Both the position numbers and the translations under genes were made by a program. A DNA stretch of 64,000 nt from Paenibacillus peoriae (GTDB lineage: Bacteria > Bacillota > Bacilli > Paenibacillales > Paenibacillaceae), in the NCBI RefSeq assembly GCF_022531965.1, contig NZ_CP092831.1, forward strand, positions 4,968,501 to 5,032,500, given 5' to 3'. This document shows positions 43,566-56,000 of this stretch, in pieces; position 1 is the stretch's first letter, and each line of letters opens with the position of its first letter. The notes beneath the pieces were generated by a model that was not told where the DNA came from, did no database searches, and worked only from the letters and a program-made list of their open reading frames with translations.

Positions 43566-46500
43566 GCAGTACCCCGGCCTCCGCTTCGATCTGCCGCTTG
43601 ACTTGCTCTAAGATGTCCCGGATGACGACGGCCGTTTCTTCCACGCGCGCGAGTTCCAGCAATTCCTCGTGCGCACCCTCCAGCCGGTAATCGGCGTAAG
43701 CTTGCGTCGTTGCCCCCCGCCAGGAAGGCAATTGGTGCTCCAGGCGGAACGCTTCGCTGTCCTTCGCAATCAGTTCGTAAATCCGGGCCGGGATCGTGCC
43801 GGAATTAATAAGCTGCGCTTCGTACGCCAAGGTCGCTTTGACCTTCCGATGAACCCGCTCCCGCACGAGCGGGTTGCTCATTAATTCCTTCTCTTCTTCG
43901 TCGAAATCGGCAAGCATTTCTTCAAGCTCTTTCTCCGACGTTTCGGAAGACGTCAGCGTGTCCTTAATCCACGAGTCCACCATGAGCACGTCCGTTACGG
44001 AATAGCCTCTTTTCTCCATCGTTTTGGCTACCTCGAACGTCAGGTTGCCTCCAAAGCAGTAGCCGAGCAGCACGTAAGGTCCTTCCGGCTGGATGCGGAC
44101 GATCTCGTCCACATAACGGTTCAGCATGGCCTCGTAATCGACGGCATCGTCGATAAAATCAATGCCGTAGAGCACGAACCCGCCGTCGAGCCTGCTTGCA
44201 AGCTCTCGATAACCGATGCCAAAGCCGCTGCCCGGAGGGAAGCAGAACACGTTCAGATCTCCTGCTTTATTCAACTTAATGAAGGAGTCTCCCCCTTTAT
44301 CCAGGCCCTGATCCCCCTCTCCGAAAGCCATGGCCTCAACGGTTACATGATGGAATTGGCGGTTCAGCGGTATCTCAATGCCCGTTTCATCGTAAACGGC
44401 TTGAACGAGCCTCATCAGACTTAACGAATTGCCACCCAACTCAAAAAAGTTATCCTTTACGCCGACCTGCGGAACGCCAAGCGTATCCTGCCAGACGCGG
44501 GCGATCTTCATTTCGAGCAGCGTTCTCGGCGCGACATATTCCGTTCCTCCGTCCGCGGCTTCCTCCGGCGCGGGCAGCGCTTTGCGGTCGATTTTCCCGT
44601 TCGGGGTCAGCGGCATCCGCGAAAGCTGCACGAGGTACGAAGGAATCATATAACCCGGAAGCTGCTTGGCGAGCTCCTCTTTGAGTTCATTCGCCGCCAG
44701 CCTCGTTTCTGCGACGTAATAAGCGACAAGTTGCTTATGGCCGTTCGCGTCGTCGCAGTCGAGCACCTTGGCTTCTTGCACGGCGGCGATCTTCAGCAGC
44801 TGCGTCTCGATTTCGTCCAGCTCGATCCGGTACCCGCGGATTTTCACCTGGTGGTCGATCCGGCCCAGGTATTCGATGTTGCCGTCCGGCAGCCAAGCCG
44901 CCAAGTCACCCGAGCGGTACAGTTTCTCCCCCTCCGCAAACGGGGAATCGACGAACTTCTCCGCCGTCAGATCCGGACGGTTCAGGTATCCTCTCGCAAG
45001 GCCTTCCCCGGCCACGTACATTTCGCCCGCTACGCCAATCGGCACAGGGCGGCGGTTTTCATCCAGGACGTACACCTTCAGCGTCGGGATCGGCTTGCCG
45101 ATATTACTCTTCGCCGCCTCCATTTCGACCCACGTGATTTCCTTATATGTCACGTGAACCGTCGTCTCGGTAATGCCGTACATATTGATCAGCTTCGTCT
45201 CCGGGTACTTCGTCTTGAAGCCCTTGAGCAGCAGCGGACTCAGCGCTTCGCCCCCAAAGATGACGTTGCGAATCCGCAGATCGTACGGATGGTCCGCCAA
45301 GACCTTACGCAGCAGCTGGTAGAAGTACGTTGGCGTCTGGTTCAAAATCGTGACCTGTTCGCGGCCCAGCAGCGCCAGGAAATCGGCCGGATTTTTCGCC
45401 GTCAGCGGCGGTACGATGACCAGCTTGCCTCCGTTCAGCAGCGCTCCGTACATTTCCCAGACAGAGAAATCGAAGCAGAACGAGTGGAACAGCGTCCACG
45501 TGTCGGACGGCCCAAAGTCGAACAGGTTCTTGTCGTTGAACAGGAGGCGCACGACGTTCTTATGCTCGATCAGCGTTCCTTTCGGTCTGCCGGTCGTTCC
45601 CGACGTGTAGATGACATATGCCAGGTTGCCCGGCCCGGAAATCGGCTCCAGGTTCGAAGCGTCCAGCGCATCGGCGGAGTCCGCCCCTCTGTCGCCCCAA
45701 ACGAAATCGTCCAATTCGAGGCGCGTTCCTGCGAAGTCGGTCTTCTCATGCAGATGCTTCTGAATCAGCAATAACGGCGCGCCCGAATCCTCAATCATGA
45801 AGCGGATGCGCTCCTCCGGGTAGTCGGGATCGACAGGCACGTAGGCTCCGCCCGCTTTGAGAATCGCCAGAATGCCGACGACCATATCGAGCGAGCGTTC
45901 GGCCAGAATCGCTACCAGCTGATCCGCTTCTACTCCCGTCTTTCGCAGCTTCCGCGCAAGGCGGTTGGATCGCTCGTTCAGCTCGCGGTAGGTCAGCTGC
46001 CGCTCGTTCATGACGGCGGCCACGTTGTCCGGGTAAAGCTCCGCCTGTTCTTCGAACAAGCCGTAAATCGTTTTCCCCCGCTCGAACCCGGTTTCGGTGT
46101 CATTAAATCGCTTCAGCAGCGTCTCCCTCTCGTCTGGGGACAGCACATCGGCTTGTCCGAGCTCCAGATCCGGCTGAAATAAAAGCACGGACAGCAGCCG
46201 AACAAGATGGTCGGCCGCCTGGTCCACAAATGCCCGCTCGTACCGCTGCCCGTCAAAGCTTATTTCCAGCTCAATGGAGTGGTTTTGACGGTCGAAGCGA
46301 AAAACCGTATCGGCCGCCACCCGGTTACCCAGCGGTTCCGGATGAATCGGGGCGAAGGATGCGACGGTGTTGACGACCGGGAGGCCGTCCCCCGTATAGT
46401 CCAGATGGAGCGGCTCCACCATTTTCCGAAAAGGCAGGTGCTGATGCTCCAGCGCCTCGCCGATGGAAGCTTTGATGCCCCCGAGCAGCGTTTTCAGCGT

Positions 46501-46863
46501 AGTCTGGCGGCTTACGGACGTCTTGATCACCAAGATGTCATGCGGCGGCGGAGTCCCGTCGGGGTCTGCGCTATAAGAAGGCATGCCGACCAGCACTTGG
46601 TCCCGCCCGGTATATTTGAACAGCAGGCTTTTTACTCCTGCCAAAACAATCATGTACAAAGCCAAATCCGAACCGTTGGCGAGGCAAATGATTCTCTCCG
46701 AGAGTTCGCTCGGCAGAGTACGGTGAAGCAAACCCGGCTCGGCCGCAGCTTCCCCGTCGGCGTATAATTTGGAGGATTGACTGTAGGGAAGGAAGCTCAG
46801 GCTGTCATCGGCGTCAAACTTGCCGCTCCAGTACCGTTCTTCCTTTTCAAACAAAGATTTCAT
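43555..46863 (-). CDS. pmxB: Polymyxin synthetase PmxB: module 10 (Thr) with thioesterase
   Basis: 1102 residues; AGGGGAGG stands 5 bases before the ATG. Order: a partial condensation domain holding only the C-lobe (about 1-255, no HHxxxDG motif), adenylation domain (core YTSGTTGRPKG ~423, specificity DFWNIGMVH(K) for Thr), thiolation domain (GGNSLSL ~811) and a type I thioesterase (about 850-1102). The thioesterase nucleophile motif is GYCFGG with Cys936 in place of the usual Ser; the catalytic Asp is probably in LMVDSW and the His in EGAHEEL. It adds the last Thr and releases the chain by closing a ring onto the side-chain amine of Dab4 (known for polymyxins). The full C domain for this step is at the end of PmxA. 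Confidence 0.93.
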   Translation of the reverse strand: MKSLFEKEERYWSGKFDADDSLSFLPYSQSSKLYADGEAAAEPGLLHRTLPSELSERIICLANGSDLALYMIVLAGVKSLLFKYTGRDQVLVGMPSYSADPDGTPPPHDILVIKTSVSRQTTLKTLLGGIKASIGEALEHQHLPFRKMVEPLHLDYTGDGLPVVNTVASFAPIHPEPLGNRVAADTVFRFDRQNHSIELEISFDGQRYERAFVDQAADHLVRLLSVLLFQPDLELGQADVLSPDERETLLKRFNDTETGFERGKTIYGLFEEQAELYPDNVAAVMNERQLTYRELNERSNRLARKLRKTGVEADQLVAILAERSLDMVVGILAILKAGGAYVPVDPDYPEERIRFMIEDSGAPLLLIQKHLHEKTDFAGTRLELDDFVWGDRGADSADALDASNLEPISGPGNLAYVIYTSGTTGRPKGTLIEHKNVVRLLFNDKNLFDFGPSDTWTLFHSFCFDFSVWEMYGALLNGGKLVIVPPLTAKNPADFLALLGREQVTILNQTPTYFYQLLRKVLADHPYDLRIRNVIFGGEALSPLLLKGFKTKYPETKLINMYGITETTVHVTYKEITWVEMEAAKSNIGKPIPTLKVYVLDENRRPVPIGVAGEMYVAGEGLARGYLNRPDLTAEKFVDSPFAEGEKLYRSGDLAAWLPDGNIEYLGRIDHQVKIRGYRIELDEIETQLLKIAAVQEAKVLDCDDANGHKQLVAYYVAETRLAANELKEELAKQLPGYMIPSYLVQLSRMPLTPNGKIDRKALPAPEEAADGGTEYVAPRTLLEMKIARVWQDTLGVPQVGVKDNFFELGGNSLSLMRLVQAVYDETGIEIPLNRQFHHVTVEAMAFGEGDQGLDKGGDSFIKLNKAGDLNVFCFPPGSGFGIGYRELASRLDGGFVLYGIDFIDDAVDYEAMLNRYVDEIVRIQPEGPYVLLGYCFGGNLTFEVAKTMEKRGYSVTDVLMVDSWIKDTLTSSETSEKELEEMLADFDEEEKELMSNPLVRERVHRKVKATLAYEAQLINSGTIPARIYELIAKDSEAFRLEHQLPSWRGATTQAYADYRLEGAHEELLELARVEETAVVIRDILEQVKRQIEAEAGVLHGS
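44805..46065 (-). repeat. Thr adenylation repeat, short copy (pmxB)
   Basis: About 1.25 kb matches the Thr A domains of pmxE and pmxA almost exactly from FEEQAELYPDN to motif A8 (ELDEIETQLL). Beyond 44805 the sequence switches abruptly to an unrelated A9-A10/T stretch (KIAAVQEAKVLDCD). Confidence 0.85.
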
Positions 46864-46902
46864 TTGTACCTCCCCTAAAAATGAAGTGACCGCATGCCCC
46901 GG

Positions 46903-46935
46903 CGCAGGTCCGAAAAAGCATGCTTTCGGCCTGCG
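46903..46935. other. Hairpin in the pmxA-pmxB spacer
   Basis: The 154-base spacer contains CGCAGG plus CCGAAA pairing with TTTCGG plus CCTGCG (one bulged T, 8-base loop): a 12-bp stem with no T run on the minus strand. It is therefore not a normal terminator and may protect or process the long transcript. Confidence 0.5.
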
Positions 46936-47017
46936 CGTTTACGGGCTTGGACGTTGTTCGCCGTCTTCCTTGGGATGCGCGCCGCTTTCGCTTGACGGCG
47001 GAGGCGCGCTTGTAGGA

Positions 47018-50000
47018 TTAGAACGCGAATTCGATCGTATCGACGGCACTCTTTGCGCCTGCCGCCGGTTTATGACATTCAATCCGGCTTAACTCGAGTT
47101 GTGGATTTTCCGCAATTTGAGACAGTACCCGCAGGTAATCCTCGGTCAAGGTGCGGATCATCGCTTCTTTGAACAGCTTGGTGGCGTAGAAGAAGCCCCC
47201 GCTCAGCGCCCCGTTGTTTTCATACATAAACAGCGTCAGATCGAACTTCGCTTCTTCCAAATGGTCAAGCTCGTAAGTCTTCAGGCTGACCCCTTCCAGC
47301 TCGGCGTCTCGTTCTTCGATATTTTGCAAGTCGAAAACGGCATCGAACAGCGGGAAGCGGCCCGGCTCCCGCTTCACATTCAAACGCTCCACCAGATCCT
47401 CGAATGGATAATCCTGGTTCTCGAAAGCACCCAAAGCCGTTTCCTTCACTTCTTCCAGGTAGGACAAGAACGTTTTGTCGCCCGACGGACGATTGCGGAT
47501 CGCCAGCGTATTGACAAACATCCCGATGACCGGTTCCAAATCGGCGTTCGTTCTTCCCGCCACCGGGGTGCCCACGACCAAGTCCTCCTGCCCGCTGTAC
47601 TTGGACAGCAGCACGGTATAAGCCGCAAGCAGCACCATGAACAGCGTGCTTTCACGCTCGGCCGCCAATTCGCGCAGCCGCGCAGAGAGAGAAGCTTCGA
47701 CGTCGAACTCCAGATGCGCGCCTTCGTAGCTGCGAGCCGCAGACCGTTCGTAGTCCATCGGCAGGTCCGCCGTCGGCAACTCGCCTTCGAAGGTTTGCAG
47801 CCAGTACGCTTCCTGCCGCCCAATCCGCTCTCGGTGGGCCTTCGACTGCTGCCAAACGGCATAATCCTTGTATTGAATGCGCAGTGGCGGCAGTTCTTCC
47901 CCGGCGTAGAAACTCGAGAACTCATCGATCACAATCGCCATCGATACGCCGTCGGACACCATATGGTGCATGTCGAAAAGGAGAATATGCAGGTTCGGCT
48001 CCAGCTCGATGACCCCGGCGCGCAGCAGCGGCGGCTTGCCGAGATCAAACGGATGAACGAAGCTGCGGACGATCTGCTCGATTTGAGCCGCATCCTCTTT
48101 ATCCGCTTGATGATGCTCGATAGCAAAATCGACCTGCGGGTAAATCCGCTGAACCGCTTCGGCCTTCACGATTTCAAAACCGGTGCGCAGCGATTCATGC
48201 CGTGTTATCAATTTCCGCAAGGCGGCTTCCAACCGGTCTAAGTCAAACTCGCCTTCCACCTGCACCAGCTCCGGCATGTTGTAAAGCTGATCCGCTCCAT
48301 CCAGCGTGTGCTGAATGAACAGCCGTTTCTGCGCGGAGGACAGAGGGTAGTACTCTCTCTCCTCCGCTTGAGGAATGGCCTCATGCTCCCGCCGTTCCAT
48401 CCGGGCGATCGCCTCGGCCATCGCCGCAATCGTCGAGTGACGGAATACGTCGCGCAGCGGCAGGTTGACGTTTAATTCCTTAAATACCTTGCCCGCCAGC
48501 GTCGTCGCCCGCAGGGAGTGGCCGCCGATGTCGAAGAAGTTGTCGTGAACGCCAATCTCCTTCGCAAGCCCCAGCACCTCCTGCCAAATCGCCGCCAGCT
48601 TCGTTTCCAGCTCATTGCGCGGTGCGATGTACTCCGTTCCGCTTCCCGCTTCCCCTTCCGGCGCCGGTAGCGCCTTCCGGTCAATCTTTCCGTTCGGCGT
48701 CAGAGGCAGGCGCTCCATCTCCACGAAGTACGACGGGATCATGTACCCCGGCAGCTCCTGCGCCAGCGCGCCGCGCAGATCGTTCACTGCCAGCTCCGCT
48801 CCGGTATCCGGTGTGTAATACGCGCATAGCGCCTTCTGCCCGTTCGCGTCACTTCGAACCAGCACCACCGCTTCGCGCACGCCTTCCACCCGCAGCAGCT
48901 GCGACTCGATCTCGCCCGTCTCGATCCGGTACCCCCGAATTTTCGCCTGGTTGTCGATCCGGCCGATGAAGTCCACGTTGCCGTCTTCCATCCACCGCGC
49001 CAAGTCTCCCGTGCGGTACAACCGCTCGCCCGCGGCGAACGGGCTGTCTACGAACTTCTCTTCTGTCAGCCCCGGACGGTTCAAGTACCCGCGAGCTACC
49101 CCGACTCCGCCGATAACCAGCTCGCCCAGCACCCCGACCGGCACCGGATTCAGGTGCGCATCCACGATGTAGAATTTCGCATTCAGCCACGCTCTGCCGA
49201 TCGGCACATGGCCTGTCTGCGGCAGCTTCGTCAGCGGCTCGTCGTAGAAACTTGAGTCGATCGCCGCTTCCGTCACGCCGTATGCGTTGATGATCCGGAA
49301 CAACGAGCCGAAGCGTTCCTGCAAGGTCCGGTAATCCGCCACGCTGCAGCTGTCCGAGCTCGTGATCAACAGCTCCATCCAGCTCATATCCAGCCGCTGC
49401 TCGTGCACGTACTCCAGGAACGGCACGATCAGCGCCGGCGTCGATTCGAAGATCGTCACTTGCTGCTGGCTGATCCAGTAGTGCAGACGAGACGGATCGA
49501 TCCGGTCGTCCTTCGGCACAATCACCATCGTGCCTCCGTTGTACAGCGCCCGCGCGATATCTCCCACGAACACGTCGAACGAGAAGCTTGCGAGCTGCAG
49601 CAGCCGCACCGGGAACTGATCCAACCGGTATTCCCGCCGGTAGCCCGCCGCCGTGTTCACCAGGCTGCGGTGCTCGATCATCACGCCCTTCGGCTTGCCC
49701 GTCGTTCCCGACGTATAGATCACGTACGCCAGATCCTCCGGACGGGCTTCATGGAAGCTGTCGGTGCCAACATTCTGATGGCTCTCATCGCCGTCGTCCA
49801 CAGTATCCGTCAGCTTGCCGGAGACTATGCCCGAGCCAATCGGCGCATTCGCCCGCTCCTCGCTGTACGACGCTTCGTCGTCCAGGTACAGCACCGCCGC
49901 CAGCGCCAGCTCCTCTTCGTCAAGCCAGGCTTCAGCACGCTCTCGCAGCGCCGTTTGCGTCAGCAGCACCTTCGCTCCGCTGTCTTCGAGCATGAACCGC

Positions 50001-53000
50001 ACGCGCTCCGCCGGATAATCCGGGTCGAGCGGCACATACGCCCCGCCCGCTTTCCAGACGGCCAGCACGGCCACCAGCAAGTCCACCGAACGCTCGGCGA
50101 GAATGCCGACGATCGTCTCCCGGCCGATGCCGCTTGCGCGCAGCGTAGCCGCCAAGCGGTTCGCCCGCTCGTTCAGCTCCGCATACGTCAGCCGGTCGTT
50201 CTCGTACACGACGGCCGCCTCTTCCGGCGTGCGCTCCGCCTGTTCCTCAAACAGCCGGTGGAACGCGGCCGCAGGAGCCGCTTCCGGCTGCGCCGGGTTG
50301 AACGCGCCGATAATTTGTTCTTTTTCCTCTGCCGTCAGCAAGTCCAGCTCGGCAATCTTCGCATCTGGACGGCTTACGATCGTTTCGAGCAGCTGCTCGT
50401 AATGTTTCGCCAGCCGTTCGATCGTCTCCCTTTTGTAGAGAGCCGTCGCATATTCGAAGCTGTAATCCAAGCCGCCGTTCTCCTCGCCCACATCCAAGCT
50501 GATATCAAACTTCGCGGTATCTAATACGCTCGGATAAGGAATCAGGCGAAGCCCTTCCAGCTCAAATTCCTCGTTTTCCGTATTCTGCATCGTAAACAGC
50601 GTGTCGAAGAGCGGATTGCGGCTTAAATCACGGGTGACTTGCACCTTGTCCACCAATTCTTCGAACGGATAGTTTTGATGCTCGAAGGCATGGAGGGTCG
50701 TTTCTTTGACTTCGTTCAGGTATGACAGGAATGTCTTTTCCGAAGCCGGATAACTGCGGATAGCCAGCGTGTTTAAGAAAATCCCGATCAACGGCTGCAC
50801 ATCTCCATGATTCCTTCCGGCAATCGGCGTACCGACGATCACGTCTTCCTGACCTGAATATTTATGCAGAAGGACGTTATACGCCGCAAGCAGCACCATA
50901 AACAGCGTCGTGCCCGTTTCCGAGGCCAGCTGCTTCAGGCCGTCGGTTTTCGAAGCGTCGAAGGAAAACTCCAGCGTTTGGCCTTCGTAGCTCTGCACGG
51001 CCGGACGCGGATAGTCGGCCGGCATTTCCAGCACCGGCAGCTCGCCTTGGAACATGTCCAGCCAGTACGCCTCCTGACGCTGAAGCCGTTCTTTCTGCTC
51101 CTGCGAATGCTGCCAAACGGTGTAGTCTTTGTACTGAATGCGCAGAGGCTCCAATTGCTCGCCGCCGTACAAGCGGACGAATTCTTCAACAAAGATTTCC
51201 ATCGAGACGCCATCGGAAATAATATGATGCATGTCGTACATTAGAATATGACGTTCCGGAGCCAGCTCGACAAGGCCTACCCTCAGCAGCGGAGGCTTCG
51301 CCAAGTCAAACGGACGGACGAAACGGCGAACCATCTCTTCGGCCTCTTGCTCATCCACTCGATAGAACTCCACGGCAAAATTCACGTCCTGGTAAATCCG
51401 CTGCGATGCTTCGCCATCCACCATTTCGAACCCGGTGCGCAGCGTTTCATGCCGCGCCACGAGCTTACGGAACGCTTCTTCGAACCTTGCCCGGTCCAAA
51501 GCCCCCTCCAGCAGCATCGCTTCCGGCATGTTGTAGCTAAGCTCCGCGCCTTCCAGTTGATTCAGGATAAAGAGACGTTTTTGAGCAAAAGATTGCGGGT
51601 ACACCTCTCGGTCATCCGCCACCGGAATGGCAACGAATGTCTGCTCATCCAGCCGGGAAATGGCGGCGGCCATGCTCTCAATGGTGGAATGGCGGAACAC
51701 GTCGCGCAGCGGCAGATCCACGCTCAATTCTTTATGAATCTTGCTGACCAGCGTCGTCGCCCGCAGGGAGTGACCACCGATGTCGAAGAAGTTGTCGTGA
51801 ACGCCAATCTCCTTCGCAAGCCCCAGCACCTCCTGCCAAATCGCCGCCAGCTTTGTTTCCAGCTCATTGCGCGGTGCGACGTACTCCGTTCCGCTTCCCG
51901 CTTCCCCTTCCGGCGCCGGCAGCGCCTTCCGGTCAATTTTTCCGTTCGGCGTCAGAGGCAGGCGCTCCATCTCCACGAAGTACGACGGGATCATGTAGCC
52001 CGGCAGCTCCTGCGCCAGCGCGCCGCGCAGATCGTTCACTGCCAGCTCCGCTCCGGTATCCGGTGTGTAATACGCGCATAGCGCCTTCTGCCCGTTCGCG
52101 TCACTTCGAACCAGCACCACCGCTTCGCGCACGCCTTCCACCCGCAGCAGCTGCGACTCGATCTCGCCCGTCTCGATCCGGTACCCCCGAATTTTCGCCT
52201 GGTTGTCGATCCGGCCGATGAAGTCCACGTTGCCGTCCTCCATCCACCGCGCCAAGTCTCCCGTGCGGTACAACCGCTCGCCCGCGGCGAACGGGCTGTC
52301 TACGAACTTCTCTTCTGTCAGCCCCGGACGGTTCAAGTACCCGCGCGCCACTCCGACTCCGCCGATAACCAGCTCGCCCAGCACCCCGACCGGCACCGGA
52401 TTCAGGTGCGCATCCACGATGTAGAATTTCGCATTCAGCCACGCTCTGCCGATCGGCACATGGCCTGTCTGCGGCAGCTTCGTCAGCGGCTCGTCGTAGA
52501 AACTTGAGTCGATCGCCGCTTCCGTCACGCCGTATGCGTTGATGATCCGGAACAACGAGCCGAAGCGTTCCTGCAAGGTCCGGTAATCCGCCACGCTGCA
52601 GCTGTCCGAGCTCGTGATCAACAGCTCCATCCAGCTCATATCCAGCCGCTGCTCGTGCACGTACTCCAGGAACGGCACGATCAGCGCCGGCGTCGATTCG
52701 AAGATGGTGACCCGTTCCCGCTCCATCCAGTGGTGCAGACGAGACGGATCGATCCGGTCGTTCTTCGGCACAATCACCATCGTGCCTCCGTTGTACAGCG
52801 TCCGCGCGATATCTCCCACGAACACGTCGAACGAGAAGCTTGCGAACTGCAGCAGCCGCACCGGGAACTGATCCAACCGGTATTCCCGCTGGTAGCCCGC
52901 CGCCGTGTTCACCAGGCTGCGGTGCTCGATCATCACGCCCTTCGGCTTGCCCGTCGTTCCCGACGTATAGATCACGTACGCCAGATCCTCCGGACGGGCT

Positions 53001-56000
53001 TCATGGAAGCTGTCGGCATTCGTCCGCTCCTCGCTGTACGACGCTTCGTCGTCCAGGTACAGCACCGCCGCCAGCGCCAGCTCCTCTTCGCCGAGCCAAG
53101 CTTCAGCACGCTCTCGCAGCGGCGTTTGCGTCAGCAGCACCTTCGCTCCGCTGTCTTCAAGCATGAACCGCACGCGCTCCGCCGGATAATCCGGGTCGAG
53201 TGGCACATACGCCCCGCCCGCTTTCCAGACGGCCAGCACGGCCACCAGCAAGTCCACCGAACGCTCGGCCAGAATGCCGACGATCGTCTCCCGGCCGATG
53301 CCGTTTGCGCGCAGCGTAGCCGCCAAGCGATTCGCCCGCTCGTTCAGCTCCGCATACGTCAGCCGGTCGTTCTCGTACACGACGGCCGCCGCTTCCGGTG
53401 TGCGCTCCGCCTGTTCCTCGAACAGCCGATGGAACGCCGCCACAGGAGCCGCTTCCGGCTGCGCCGGGTTGAACGCGCCGAGAATTTGCTCTTTTTCCTC
53501 TGCCGTCAACAAGTTCAGCTCGGCAATCTTCGCATCCGGACGGCTTACGATCGCCGCAAGCAAATGTCCGAAATGAGTCGACAGCCGCCGGATCGTGCTT
53601 TCTTTATAAAGAGCCGTTGCGAATTCAAAGCTGCACTCCAGGCCGCCGTTTTCTTCCGTAACATCCACACTCAGGTCGAACTTGGCCGTGCCGTATTCGC
53701 TAGGGTACGGGGACAATTTCAGCCCTTCCAGCCCAAACTCTTTGTCCTCCAAGTTTTGCAGGGAGAACATCGTGTCAAACAGCGGGTTGCGGCTCAAATC
53801 CCGGCTGACCTGCACTTTATCGACGAGCTCTTCGAACGGATAATTCTGATGCTCGTAAGCGCCTAAGGTCGTTTCTTTCACTTCTTCCAGATACGACAGG
53901 AAGGTCTTCTCCGAAGCCGGATAATTGCGGAGCGCCAGCGTATTAACGAACATTCCGATCAAAGGTTGCGTGTCTCCGTGCGTTCTGCCCGCAATCGACG
54001 TTCCGACGATCAAATCGTCCTGACCTGTGTATTTATGCAAAAGCACGGTATATGCCGCAAGCAGCACCATATACAGCGTCGTTCCTCTTTGAGCCGCCAG
54101 TTGCTTTAAGCCTTCGTTCGTTGCCTCGTCCACGAAGGACGTCAGCGTTTGTCCCTCAAAGCTCTGCACGGCAGGACGCGGATAGTCCGTCGGCATTTCC
54201 AGAACCGGCAGCTCGCCCCGGTAACGGTCCAGCCAGTAAGCTTCCTCGCGTTTCAACTGCACTTTTTGCTCGTCCGACTGCTGCCATACCGCATAGTCCT
54301 TGTATTGAATGCGCAAAGGCTCTAATGACTCGCCACCGTACAGACGAACGAGTTCCTCGACTAACACGTCCATCGAAACCCCGTCGGAGACGATATGGTG
54401 CATGTCGAACATCAGCAAATAACGTTCGGCTGCCAGCTCTACAAGCTCCGCCCGCAGCAACGGAGGCTTCGCCAAGTCGAAAGGCCGGATGAAGGCCTGC
54501 ACGACTTCAGGCGCTTCTTCCTCGCTCGCATGACGGTACTCGACAGCAAAGTCGACGCTCTCGTAAATGCGCTGTATTGCTTCGCCTTGTACGATCTCAA
54601 AGCCGGTTCGCAGCGTTTCGTGCCGTGCGATCAGTCCCCGGAAAGCCTTCTCCAGCAGGCTCCGGTCAATCGATCCTTCCAGCAGCAGCACGCCCGGCAT
54701 GTTGTAGCTCTGATCGGCCCCTTCCAGCTGATTCAGGATAAACAGCCGCTTCTGAGCCGAGGAAAGCGGATAATATGCTCTTGCGCCTGCCCGCGGAATC
54801 GACGAGAACAATTGCTTTCCGATCCGGGAGATGGCAAGAGTCATCTCTTCGATTGTCGAGTAGCGGAATACGTCGCGCAACGGAAGTTCGACGTTCATTT
54901 CCTTCTGAATCTTGCTGACAAGGTTCGTCGCCCGCAAGGAGTGGCCTCCAAGCTCGAAGAAATTGTCCAGGACTCCAATGCCGGAGTAGCCCAGTACTTC
55001 CTCCCAGATCTTCACAAGCTGGGACTCCGTCCGGTTACGCGGCGCTACGTATTCGACGCCCGTTTGTATGCCGCCTTGCGGCTCCGGTAGCGCTTTGCGG
55101 TCCACTTTGCCGTTGGTCGTCAGCGGCATGCGCTCCAGCTGCACGAAGTACGACGGGATCATGTACCCCGGCATTCCCTGGGCCAGCGAGGTTCTCATTT
55201 CGCTGACCGTCAGCGTTCGGTCCGCCACAAAGTAGGCGACAAGCGCCTTCTCGCCCTCGCCGTCCTGACGGGCGAGCACCACCGCTTCTTCCACGCCCTC
55301 GACGTTCAGCAGCTGCGTCTCGATTTCGTCCAGCTCGATCCGGTACCCGCGGATCTTCACCTGATGATCGATCCGGCCCAGGTATTCGATGTTGCCGTCC
55401 GGTAGCCAAGCCGCCAAGTCACCCGAGCGGTACAGTTTCTCCCCCTCCGCAAACGGGGAATCGACGAACTTCTCCGCCGTCAGATCCGGACGGTTCAGGT
55501 ATCCTCTCGCAAGGCCTTCCCCGGCCACGTACATTTCGCCCGCTACGCCGATCGGCACAGGGCGGCGGTTTTCATCCAGGACGTACACCTTCAGCGTCGG
55601 GATCGGCTTGCCGATATTACTCTTCGCCGCCTCCATTTCGACCCACGTTATTTCCTTATATGTCACGTGAACCGTCGTCTCGGTAATGCCGTACATATTG
55701 ATCAGCTTCGTCTCCGGGTACTTCGTCTTGAAGCCCTTGAGCTGCAGCGGACTCAGCGCTTCGCCCCCAAAGATGACGTTGCGAATCCGCAGATCGTACG
55801 GATGGTCCGCCAAGACCTCACGCAGTAGCTGGTAGAAGTACGTTGGCGTCTGGTTCAAAATCGTGACCTGTTCGCGGCCCAGCAGCGCCAGGAAATCGGC
55901 TGGACTTTTCGCCGTCAGCGGCGGTACGATGACCAGCTTGCCTCCGTACAGCAGCGCTCCGTACATTTCCCAGACGGAGAAATCGAAGCAGAACGAGTGG

